From: an uncultured Prevotellaceae bacterium
GTDB lineage: Bacteria; Bacteroidota; Bacteroidia; Bacteroidales; Bacteroidaceae
NCBI GenBank assembly: GCA_937902455.1
Contig: CALELI010000041.1
Coordinates: forward strand, 1-28,741
Length of the DNA: 28,741 bases
Reading direction: 5' to 3'
Shown here: positions 22,798 to 28,741 of the stretch, in pieces
How the letters are laid out: every line of letters begins with the position of its first letter
How positions within the stretch are numbered: position 1 is the stretch's first letter
Notes under the pieces: model-generated
Databases searched by the model: none
Told to the model about the DNA's origin: nothing
The model's input: only the letters and a program-made list of their open reading frames with translations
Position numbers and translations under genes: made by a program

Positions 22798-23589
22798 TTA
22801 TACTGGATCTATTTTTTTTGCCTCTAACGGATTGTCGGGTGTATATATAGTGCCCTTTTTAGTTTCCTGTGAGAAGCGCGAGTCAAATACGTCGTATATC
22901 ATTTCTATATGGTCTTTCAGGAAATTGTAATATCTGTATTCTCCACGCTCATATGCACGTTGTATAGTCCAAAGCACATAATCAACTAACTGAAGCATTG
23001 GTTCATTGCTGCTCTGCTGAATCAGTACACGTATCGTAGAAGAGTTTTCTATATTCGATTTCTGGTAGAATGTATCAATGGCGTCATTTACTGCCTCCTG
23101 CATTGTGTCCTGCCTGACCATGCTACCCATTGCTGAAAAATAGAGGTCAATAGAGGGGTAAAGATGTAGTTTGTTTTCAAGAAGACGAGTTACCATATAT
23201 TTATAAATCTTCTTCTCCTTAAATTCAAACATTTTACGGAAACGTGTCTCATCTTTTCTTGCAACAATACAATAGAACTTGAAATCCAGATGCCTTATCA
23301 GCCGAAATACTTCGGCACGCACTTCATGACAATCCTTGTTTGCATGAAACGCATTGTTAGTACTATGCATTGATGGAATGCCTGACAGATATTCGTCGTT
23401 CATGAGTCTTTCATGAAGCTGTCGCAGTTGGTTGCGACATTCGCTGGGATTTGTAGTCTCAACGTATCCCACAATGAATGTCTTGCTTGCCGTTCCCTTT
23501 TCTATGAGATTCACGCCATGCCGCCCCAGCACTTGTGGAGTGCCAGCCTCATCAAAGAAATAATATACTTTTGTGTCTCCTGCCCCCAT
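22798..23589 (-). CDS. DUF3800 domain protein (RNase H-like fold, accessory/defence-associated)
   Basis: A 263-residue protein. The N-terminus VYYFFDEAGT carries the DUF3800 Asp-Glu motif (usually Y.DESG); further on there are a conserved acidic/basic region (residues ~85-150) and, near the end, the typical PMLQLVDYVLWTIQRAYERGE in which the Asp is the last conserved acidic residue. The family is thought to have an RNase H-like fold and is frequent in mobile elements and defence islands; its activity is not established. Promoter TTTG-20 bp-TATCTTTG lies at 23644-23613, so the start is MGAGDTKVYYF at 23589 rather than the ATG at 23643 upstream of the promoter. Dispersed repeats flank it on both sides. 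Confidence 0.8.
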   Translation of the reverse strand: MGAGDTKVYYFFDEAGTPQVLGRHGVNLIEKGTASKTFIVGYVETTNPSECRNQLRQLHERLMNDEYLSGIPSMHSTNNAFHANKDCHEVRAEVFRLIRHLDFKFYCIVARKDETRFRKMFEFKEKKIYKYMVTRLLENKLHLYPSIDLYFSAMGSMVRQDTMQEAVNDAIDTFYQKSNIENSSTIRVLIQQSSNEPMLQLVDYVLWTIQRAYERGEYRYYNFLKDHIEMIYDVFDSRFSQETKKGTIYTPDNPLEAKKIDPV

Positions 23590-23612
23590 CCTGCTATTTT
23601 GATTACGCACTG

Positions 23613-23644
23613 CAAAGATACGATTAAACGAGTAAAAAAACAAA
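23613..23644 (-). promoter_or_regulatory. Promoter of the DUF3800 gene
   Basis: Minus strand: TTTG at 23644-23641, 20 bp spacer, TATCTTTG at 23620-23613. Leader about 18-20 nt to the ATG at 23589. This settles the start codon. Confidence 0.75.
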
Positions 23645-23666
23645 ATAAATGATTGCTTTTTTCATA

Positions 23667-23692
23667 CCGCAAATCCGTAATCCAGGTAGAGA
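23667..23692 (+). repeat. Dispersed repeat, copy B (partial)
   Basis: AATCCGTAATCCAGGTAGAG and flanks match the first half of copies A and C; the GGTGAAATCAACAAAAA half is missing. It lies just upstream of the DUF3800 promoter. Confidence 0.65.
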
Positions 23693-23797
23693 CAAAATGA
23701 CTGACCACAATTCAGAGTGACTGAATGTCTCTCTGCAGGCATTTTGGGGAGGCGGTCCCCACTGCCGACGGAAGAGCGGCTTGTAACAAGACGATTA

Positions 23798-24058
23798 TCA
23801 AAGTTCCATCTGCCTGTTACAGTTTCTCTGGAAATTTCTATTTCTAATTCTATAGCAATGCCCGATACTTAATTTCCTCTCATGAATTTCTGGAGTCACT
23901 GCTCCATAGAATTTCTTTGCGTCAGCAAATCCCAAGACTGTCACTCCAAATGTCGGAAGAATCAAAGTTGAATACTTGAATTGACACATACTTATATCAT
24001 TGCGCATACGACAGTTCCCTACTTCTGTTCCATGCACCGGCAACTGCTGATGTGGCAT
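23798..24058 (-). CDS. Short open frame of uncertain reality (86 codons)
   Basis: The predicted peptide (N-terminus MPHQQLPVHGTEVGNC, centre TFGVTVLGFADAKKFYGAV) has no family I recognise. No TAnnTTTG promoter is placed well upstream; the region before it is the 22-bp array at 24088-24219. It may be a decayed fragment of a longer gene. The rest of the gene-free stretch 23693-24087 shows nothing else I can support. Confidence 0.2.
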   Translation of the reverse strand: MPHQQLPVHGTEVGNCRMRNDISMCQFKYSTLILPTFGVTVLGFADAKKFYGAVTPEIHERKLSIGHCYRIRNRNFQRNCNRQMEL

Positions 24059-24087
24059 TCACTTACTGTCGTTTCAGTGTCCGCATA

Positions 24088-24219
24088 CTATTGGCGTGAG
24101 TCTTGATTACTATTGGTGTTTGCCTCAAAACCTATTGGCGTTTTCATCGAAACACCAATACTTTTTGCCCTTGACACCAATAGTAATCGAGTGCCGTGCC
24201 AATAGTAATTACACTCTGC
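24088..24219. repeat. 22-bp phased inverted repeat array, copy 3 (CTATTGG type)
   Basis: Six units in exact 22-bp register. Units at 24088, 24110 and 24132 start with CTATTGGCG or CTATTGGTG; units at 24154, 24176 and 24198 start with the reverse complement ACCAATA or GCCAATA. The orientation flips exactly at the centre, around GTTTTCATCGAAAC. The longest arm pair is GATTACTATTGGTGT (24105-24119) with ACACCAATAGTAATC (24174-24188), perfect over 15 bp. Same architecture as copies 1 and 2 but with a different word. Confidence 0.88.
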
Positions 24220-24321
24220 CACTGGAGTCGCTGCCGCCCCCTTCCACAGTAGGGACAATCTGCATCAGTACGTAATCACCAGCAGAAGCGATGATGGTAT
24301 CGCCTTCCTCCCTGGCAATCC

Positions 24322-24373
24322 CAACCGAAGATCCGCAATCAAGGTAGAGAAATAGAGGTGAAATCAACAAAAA
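24322..24373 (+). repeat. Dispersed 52-bp repeat, copy C
   Basis: Begins CAACCGAAGATCC, ends AGAGGTGAAATCAACAAAAA. It lies 39 bp after the end of the minus-strand Abi gene and ~100 bp after the 22-bp array. A 60-codon minus-strand frame across it (24209-24391) is rejected. Confidence 0.8.
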
Positions 24374-24412
24374 CTGAATCCCATAATACATTATTATAAT
24401 TAAAGGAAAGGC

Positions 24413-25312
24413 TTACTTCCAGATTGGTTCCATTTCCCAGCCTTTAGGGAATCCCATCGCAGCAAGGTCTATTTCCGGGAAGTCAACGAATAGCCAGCGG
24501 AGTTTTGCGAGCATATCGTTGTTTGGAGATATGATGTCAAGGAAGTATTTGATGATGCATAGGTTGAAATATATGCGCAATGAATCAGTTGACAAGGTAA
24601 TCCATGGCCGCTGCATCCTGTTTGGAATGGTTGCACGAATTGTGTTCTGTTTGTTCCATACTCTTGCATGATGACAGCATGCGTTTCGTGTTAGGGTAAT
24701 AATTGTCATCCAAGACTCAAATGGGTCTATTTGTAAACCGAAGGATTGCGAAATCCGCTTCTTAATTCTTTTATTCTTTATGTTTCCATATATGTTGGTA
24801 ATGACACCAAATGGAAGAATCTCGGCAAGAATCCATGCAGGTGGATAAGGATTTGAATAGGTCTCTTTGAAATGGACAATGAAATCCTCTCGTGAACGGT
24901 GTAACTCTGCATCTACAAGAGCCATTGTTCGATTGAACTTGTCCTGATCTGTGAAATTGGAGACATCGGTCATCCAAAAAGGATTACCGGTCATTTCACT
25001 TGTAATGTTTACTATGGCACTTCTTATAGCAACTTCTATTTTCTCAATCTCGTTGAACATGAGAAGGCGAAGTTTCTTGTCAAATCGATACAGCATCATC
25101 ACTCGCTCAAACGTTGCATCTGATTTGTATGTGTGCAGATTCTTTGGCGTTCTCAATAGTGGGTACATGTATGCAGAAAGACGATAGTACCCGATATGCA
25201 TCAAGTAGTGTTCTGCTGATGCAGAATCAACTATGGATAATCCTCGTGATTGAAGTAGTTCCACCAAATCACGTGGGTTTGAATATGTTTTGCAGAATGG
25301 AGTTGTTGTCAT
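24413..25312 (-). CDS. Abi_2 family abortive-infection protein (AbiD/AbiF-like, HEPN)
   Basis: A 299-residue protein of the Abi_2 family. Conserved pieces: KTYSNPRDLVELLQSRGLSI near the N-terminus, HYLMHIGYYRLSAYMYPL (~36-52), the LYRFDKKLRLLMFNEIEKIE helix (~74-93), and TRNACCHHARVWN near residue 208, in which R-x4-H is the HEPN ribonuclease motif. Proteins of this family stop phage growth, presumably by cutting RNA; this copy is intact at full length. Start: MTTTPFCKTY at 25312. An upstream in-frame ATG (25342) lies inside a terminator-like leader hairpin and is not preferred. Promoter at 25412-25381. Copies of the dispersed repeat lie beyond both ends. Confidence 0.85.
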   Translation of the reverse strand: MTTTPFCKTYSNPRDLVELLQSRGLSIVDSASAEHYLMHIGYYRLSAYMYPLLRTPKNLHTYKSDATFERVMMLYRFDKKLRLLMFNEIEKIEVAIRSAIVNITSEMTGNPFWMTDVSNFTDQDKFNRTMALVDAELHRSREDFIVHFKETYSNPYPPAWILAEILPFGVITNIYGNIKNKRIKKRISQSFGLQIDPFESWMTIITLTRNACCHHARVWNKQNTIRATIPNRMQRPWITLSTDSLRIYFNLCIIKYFLDIISPNNDMLAKLRWLFVDFPEIDLAAMGFPKGWEMEPIWK

Positions 25313-25322
25313 ATGCGCTAAC

Positions 25323-25370
25323 AAAAAAAACGACCCGCACATTTGAGCATCGTTGAGAGGCTTGGCGGGT
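25323..25370 (-). terminator. Terminator-like hairpin in the 5' leader of the Abi gene (possible attenuator)
   Basis: On the minus strand ACCCGC (25370-25365) pairs with GCGGGT (25338-25333), enclosing a partly paired 26-nt loop, followed 2 nt later by eight T (25330-25323). It lies between the promoter and the ATG at 25312, so it could cause early termination. Confidence 0.5.
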
Positions 25371-25380
25371 TCTAGTGTTG

Positions 25381-25412
25381 CAAAGATATGAAGATTTCAT
25401 CAATTCTACAAA
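25381..25412 (-). promoter_or_regulatory. Promoter of the Abi gene
   Basis: Minus strand: TTTG at 25412-25409, 20 bp spacer, TATCTTTG at 25388-25381. Leader about 65 nt. Upstream, an imperfect inverted repeat (AAGGTGCA at 25438-25445 and TGCACTT at 25458-25464) may be an operator. Otherwise nothing is recognised in 25413-25606. Confidence 0.75.
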
Positions 25413-25606
25413 TTTTTCTAATGAAAATGCAATTTTTAAGGTGCATTTTTGTGATTTTGCACTTAAATTGACAGTATTAGTGCATGTTTTAAGTAGAAAT
25501 CGCTCGTAATTAATAGAAAATGTGAAACTTTGAAGTGCCACAGTTCGCTGTGCAGTCTTCAAGGATGTGCGGTTGTGTGAGACACTACATAATGTAAAAG
25601 CGTTAT

Positions 25607-25645
25607 AAATTCAGGTAGAGAAATAGAGGTGAAATCAACAAAAAC
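25607..25645 (+). repeat. Dispersed repeat, copy D (3' part)
   Basis: CAGGTAGAGAAATAGAGGTG and the following AAATCAACAAAAACT match copy C; the first ~14 bases (CAACCGAAGATCC) are missing. It separates the Abi gene from the plus-strand gene run. Confidence 0.75.
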
Positions 25646-25774
25646 TAACACGAGAATGGCAAATGGCTAAATTATGCATTGCTTTTGCCACTCTCAATCT
25701 CCCAATTTCTGTTAATTCTTGCCCAAATTCAATAAAATCATATATTTTCTTGCCGTTTTTCCAGAATCTTTTAG

Positions 25775-25782
25775 TAATTTTG
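25775..25782 (+). promoter_or_regulatory. Promoter -7 element of the four-gene plus-strand run
   Basis: TAATTTTGCA (TAnnTTTG) 51 bp before the ATG at 25834; a weak TTG at 25750-25752 is the nearest -33 candidate. It may drive all genes to the window end, since no other promoter is evident between them. Confidence 0.55.
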
Positions 25783-25833
25783 CAGAAATTAGATAACCCA
25801 CTATACATAGAAGAACGAATAAATCATACCACT

Positions 25834-26130
25834 ATGTTGGACAAGAAATTCAAATATTACCTTGACCATCAGGAGGAGTTGATTCCTCTCTACGATGGTA
25901 ATGTCATTATCGGCAATGAAGTGGTTGGTGCATACGACAATCGCGAGGATGCATACTATTCCTCTATGGAGAAATATGAGCCTGGGACATTCATGATTCA
26001 GCTCCGCACCCCTGGCGATGGTGCTTACACCGTTCGCTATTACAACCGAGTATCACCCGTCATCACCGCTGAGACCGCCTTCTCGTTTGACGTTCCATCA
26101 TCCAGGGTAACTGATTATACGAAAGAATAA
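25834..26130 (+). CDS. Hypothetical protein, 98 residues (DUF5678-like)
   Basis: Begins MLDKKFKYYLDHQEELIPLY, then GNVIIGNEVVGAYDNREDA and EKYEPGTFMIQLRTPGD. The order of a short helix, Y.G...I....VG..D....A......PG.F.I resembles small DUF5678-type proteins; this is a weak resemblance. The frame extends upstream to 25663, but that N-terminus would overlap the promoter, so 25834 is chosen. No signal peptide or membrane segment. First gene of a run with gaps of 37, 10 and 1 bp to the next three genes. Confidence 0.7.
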   Translation: MLDKKFKYYLDHQEELIPLYDGNVIIGNEVVGAYDNREDAYYSSMEKYEPGTFMIQLRTPGDGAYTVRYYNRVSPVITAETAFSFDVPSSRVTDYTKE

Positions 26131-26167
26131 GAATTGGTATGGCACTTCTCGTTTATAAGTTAATAGT

Positions 26168-26341
26168 ATGATGAAACGCAAAGAAGTGTCTGGAGTGACA
26201 TTCTCTCCCCCGACCACGGATTTAATGAATCTGACGGATGAAAAGGCAGCCTCTGTATTGGCTGGTGGTACATATGGTGGCACTGATGCCTCTTCTCATG
26301 TGCAAGAAGCGGATAACAGAACCGTCCAACATTCCACCTAA
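26168..26341 (+). CDS. Small peptide with double-glycine-type leader (possible RiPP precursor)
   Basis: 57 codons starting ATGATGAAACGC. Residues 19-34, DLMNLTDEKAASVLAGG, look like the end of a peptidase-cleaved leader: an amphipathic LTDEKAA.V helix ending in Gly-Gly (33-34), as in NHLP/Nif11-type and other double-glycine precursors. The part after GG is 23 residues, rich in Thr, Ser and His with no Cys (TYGGTDASS, then HVQEADNRTVQHST). It ends 10 bp before the DUF1848 gene, whose C-terminus carries a radical-SAM-like cysteine motif. That it is a modified peptide is inference. Alternatives: an unmodified small protein or the remnant of a longer gene. Confidence 0.5.
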   Translation: MMKRKEVSGVTFSPPTTDLMNLTDEKAASVLAGGTYGGTDASSHVQEADNRTVQHST

Positions 26342-26351
26342 AACTATAATT

Positions 26352-27422
26352 ATGGCAAATCAGAGACCAAAACCAACGATATTACTTGAAGATGGGACAA
26401 TAGCTCCTTGTCAAGAGCCTATTGTAGTTTCCGCAAGCCGAAGTACTGACATACCAGCATTCTATTGCGATTGGTTTTTCCATCGATTGAAAGTTGGTTA
26501 TTCTGCATGGACGAATCCTTTTAATGGCGTAAAGTCCTACGTTTCCTATGATCAAACACGCTTCATCGTGTTCTGGTCAAAGAATCCACGTCCTCTACTC
26601 GACCATCTTGATGAACTGAAAGAACGAGGAATTGGTTGTTACATACAATATTCTCTTAATGATTACGAAGAGGAAAAACTTGAGCGTGGTGTACCTCCTC
26701 TTGCAGAGAGAATAGACACATTCAAAAGAATTGTTGATGCACTAGGCCTTGGTAGCGTTATCTGGCGTTTTGATCCCCTTATGCTTACTGATGACATTGA
26801 TATTGATAAGTTGTTGAAGAAGATTGAGCATATTGGTGACCAACTAAAAGGATATACCGAGAAACTTGTATTCAGCTTTGCAGATATAGCATTGTATCGT
26901 AAAGTAAAGTCAAATCTTGAAGCTAATGGTATCCCATATCATGAGTGGACAGAGGAACAAATGAAAGACTTTGCCGCAAAATTGGTAGAGCTAAACAAGC
27001 GCAAATGTTGGAACTACAAACTGGCAACATGTGGTGAGAAGGGAAGATATCTTGGTGTTGAACCCAACCATTGTGTTGATGACGAACTAATAATTCGCAG
27101 AGGTTATCATGATAAGGAACTTATGGCTTTCTTGAAAGCTGAAATCCATCCTATGCCAACAGAAGATCTTTTTGGAGAGTCTGAACCACTTCCAAAAGAT
27201 GCTATAATTCTTGGCAATGGCCAGTACGCCACAAGAGGAGATAACCGAGACAAAGGACAGCGAGAATTCTGTGGTTGCATGAAAAGCAAAGACATAGGAC
27301 AGTATAATACTTGCATTCACATGTGTGAATACTGTTATGCAAACACTAGTAAACAATCTGCTGCAATGAATTATAAATGTCACAAGGAGAATCCTTGGGG
27401 TGAAACAATTACAGGAAAATAG
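26352..27422 (+). CDS. DUF1848 family protein with C-terminal Fe-S (radical-SAM-like) motif
   Basis: A 356-residue cytoplasmic protein. Early motif IVVSASRSTDIPAFY (24-38), then AWTNPFNGVKSYVSY and FIVFWSKNPRPLLDHL (~71-86), and VIWRFDPLMLTDDI (~136-149), all typical of DUF1848. The C-terminus has CGC (307-309) and CIHMCEYCYAN (321-331), i.e. a CX3CX2C motif like the cluster site of radical SAM enzymes but at the opposite end of the chain. The family has no established activity; a TIM-barrel Fe-S enzyme is the usual view. The upstream in-frame ATG (26238) overlaps the small peptide gene, so MANQRPKPT at 26352 is the start. The next gene begins 1 bp after the stop. Confidence 0.85.
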   Translation: MANQRPKPTILLEDGTIAPCQEPIVVSASRSTDIPAFYCDWFFHRLKVGYSAWTNPFNGVKSYVSYDQTRFIVFWSKNPRPLLDHLDELKERGIGCYIQYSLNDYEEEKLERGVPPLAERIDTFKRIVDALGLGSVIWRFDPLMLTDDIDIDKLLKKIEHIGDQLKGYTEKLVFSFADIALYRKVKSNLEANGIPYHEWTEEQMKDFAAKLVELNKRKCWNYKLATCGEKGRYLGVEPNHCVDDELIIRRGYHDKELMAFLKAEIHPMPTEDLFGESEPLPKDAIILGNGQYATRGDNRDKGQREFCGCMKSKDIGQYNTCIHMCEYCYANTSKQSAAMNYKCHKENPWGETITGK

Positions 27423-27423
27423 A

Positions 27424-28152
27424 ATGAAACTAGTACGTTTTTGGAATTTATCTGATAGTTCTTTTTATTGCAGAACTTGGAAGATAATCGAAGAATATCG
27501 ATATGTAAATAAGTGGGTATTTGTTTACGATAATGGTTCTGTGCAATTACGCGATGTATTCCCAATAAATTGTAACCTTGTCGGTGAGTTTATTGTTGAC
27601 ATGGGGAATATGTATTGGGATTTTCAAAAAGAAAAGTACTGTCCTTTTGAGTTAAATGGGAAATGGGGATTTATCGATAGAGATTTTAATATTATATGTG
27701 AACCAAAATTTGATTCTGTTGGTGAAGAAATAAACCTAATGGGATGTAGGTCATTTGGTCCTTTTGTGAGATTCTGTGATTGGAAAAATGATACTGCACC
27801 TGTGGTTTTTAATGGGATGGAGCAAGTAATTGATCGCACTTTTTGCATACTAAATGATAGAATGAATTTAACCCAGTCGGGTGAAACAAAACAGGAATGT
27901 AATATGAAACTAACACCATATAGTAAGAGAACAACAGACAATACCAATATCATAAATGCAAGTAAAGGAAAATCTATCGTAGTTGATTCTGCATCAAGTC
28001 TTTACATGCAATTAGAGGAAGCATGTTCTAATGTTTTATCCAACAAAGAGAAATACGATATACTGAGACATGTGTTCCGTCACTCTATAGAACAGGCCAT
28101 TATCGACTGCCAGATTGCTTTTGTCGGTTTCTTTTCAAAAGTAGATTATTGA
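27424..28152 (+). CDS. WG-repeat N-terminus joined to the start of a helicase/nuclease-like protein, stopped by TGA
   Basis: 242 codons. Residues ~70-100 contain a WG repeat (NGKWGFIDRDFNIICEPKFD). From ~residue 180 the sequence changes to KSIVVDSASSLYMQLEEA and QAIIDCQIAFVGFFSKVDY, which I recall as the N-terminus of large Bacteroidales AAA/DNA2-like helicase proteins. The TGA at 28150-28152 follows VDY, and the same frame continues open for 196 more codons to the window end, so this is probably the 5' part of a broken gene. It starts 1 bp after the DUF1848 stop, suggesting translational coupling. The WG part could be an acquired N-terminal fusion; an internal ATG at 27904 might be the original helicase start. 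Confidence 0.6.
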   Translation: MKLVRFWNLSDSSFYCRTWKIIEEYRYVNKWVFVYDNGSVQLRDVFPINCNLVGEFIVDMGNMYWDFQKEKYCPFELNGKWGFIDRDFNIICEPKFDSVGEEINLMGCRSFGPFVRFCDWKNDTAPVVFNGMEQVIDRTFCILNDRMNLTQSGETKQECNMKLTPYSKRTTDNTNIINASKGKSIVVDSASSLYMQLEEACSNVLSNKEKYDILRHVFRHSIEQAIIDCQIAFVGFFSKVDY

Positions 28153-28741
28153 ATTAAGGAGTACGAAATCCCTTATACAATAGCAAATCTTATACAACAG
28201 GCACGTAAAGACATTTTTCCAAAATTCAATAGCAAGCAAGAACCTAGCGAGGAAGAACTGGCAAAGAACTTTCCTCACAACCTAAAGGCAATAACTCTAT
28301 TTATATATCATGTATGCGGAAAAGAGGAAATACCGGAATCACTAAAAGCATATTTCCCTAAAGCAGACAGAAAGAATACATGGGGCGAATTTAGTGACAA
28401 TGTCTTACGTGTCGTTGTAGAGCGTTGGGACGAAAAGTATATATGGGCAACAGAAGAGGAGAATAATACGACATTACAAATTTGTTATGGTCAAGATAAT
28501 AAGATACTTACTCGTGATGGTAAGGGAGACTGGTCATATCTCAACTCGATTCTGTGGGTAGGTGCTCAATTGAACCTTGTTCGTATTCGTAAGGATGAAA
28601 GAGGTGAAATATACATGCCTGAGCTCATCATCTTAGAACCAGATTTCTTGATAAACATAACAACAATAGCAAGTTGCTTTGAATCGTACGCAGAATCTCC
28701 GTATGTAAATCTTGTCAATAAGATAAAGGCAAGTCCAAACA
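28153..28741 (+). pseudogene. Continuation of the helicase/nuclease-like gene after an in-frame TGA (runs off the window)
   Basis: Immediately after the TGA the same frame reads IKEYEIPYTIANLIQQARKD, then NFPHNLKAITLFIYHVCGKE, WDEKYIWATEEENN, GDWSYLNSILWVGAQLNLVRI and INITTIASCFESYAESPYVN with no further stop to base 28741. This is clearly protein-like and continues the upstream gene. There is no in-frame ATG until about 28615, so independent translation from ATG is unlikely. TGA is a normal stop elsewhere in this window (e.g. the AraC gene at 1589), so recoding is not expected. A single change from TGC/TGT (Cys) to TGA, or a sequencing error, would explain it. The helicase assignment is from memory of the family. 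Confidence 0.65.

Noticed and set aside
24209..24391. 60-codon minus-strand gene across repeat copy C
   Set aside because: In a different frame from the one shared by the repeat copies, and without a promoter or family.
26139..26171. Tiny frame MALLVYKLIV between the 98-residue gene and the GG-leader peptide
   Set aside because: Ten codons only, overlaps the next start; could be a relic but cannot be supported.
28150..28152. TGA read as selenocysteine or reassigned codon
   Set aside because: TGA ends several ordinary genes here and no SECIS-like hairpin is evident just after it; a nonsense change is simpler.

Overview
The window looks like chromosomal DNA of a Bacteroidales bacterium, most likely Prevotella or a close relative (inference). 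The evidence is the Bacteroidetes promoter signature (TTTG, about 19-20 bp, then TAnnTTTG, usually TATCTTTGCA) in front of most genes, the short-chain threonine dehydrogenase, glycine dehydrogenase split into two subunits, a secreted GH3/GH127-type glycosidase pair, and a membrane-anchored AraC-type regulator.

Bases 1-21.6 kb read as ordinary core genome of medium GC. In order: a gene-free region with a 22-bp phased repeat array; a membrane AraC regulator and a small secreted protein; divergent tdh and kbl, which convert threonine to glycine and acetyl-CoA; a secreted GH3 enzyme divergent from a secreted DUF1680 (GH127/GH146) beta-L-arabinofuranosidase, probably acting on arabinose/xylose-containing plant glycans; lplA divergent from gcvT-gcvH-gcvPA-gcvPB, where the ligase can lipoylate GcvH and the four proteins break glycine down; a TonB-dependent receptor; a 200-bp MITE-like element; DUF2752, a flippase and ruvB on the minus strand; and tRNA-Leu(CAA).

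Downstream of tRNA-Leu the sequence changes: AT-rich, repeat-dense and gene-poor. It holds an array of ACTATACAC boxes, two more 22-bp phased inverted arrays, four copies of a dispersed element of up to 52 bp lying between gene modules, a DUF3800 gene, an Abi_2 (HEPN) abortive-infection gene with a terminator-like leader, and a tight plus-strand run of four genes. The run is a 98-aa hypothetical, a 57-aa peptide with a double-glycine-type leader, a DUF1848 protein with a C-terminal CX3CX2C motif, and a WG-repeat/helicase-like gene broken by an in-frame TGA. This resembles a defence or accessory island.

The most novel-looking items are (1) the 22-bp phased arrays that invert at a centre, seen at three loci; (2) the possible RiPP pair of GG-leader peptide plus DUF1848; (3) the ACTATACAC array after the tRNA; and (4) the dispersed repeat separating accessory modules. 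All functions are inferred by reading the sequence; no database search was run.
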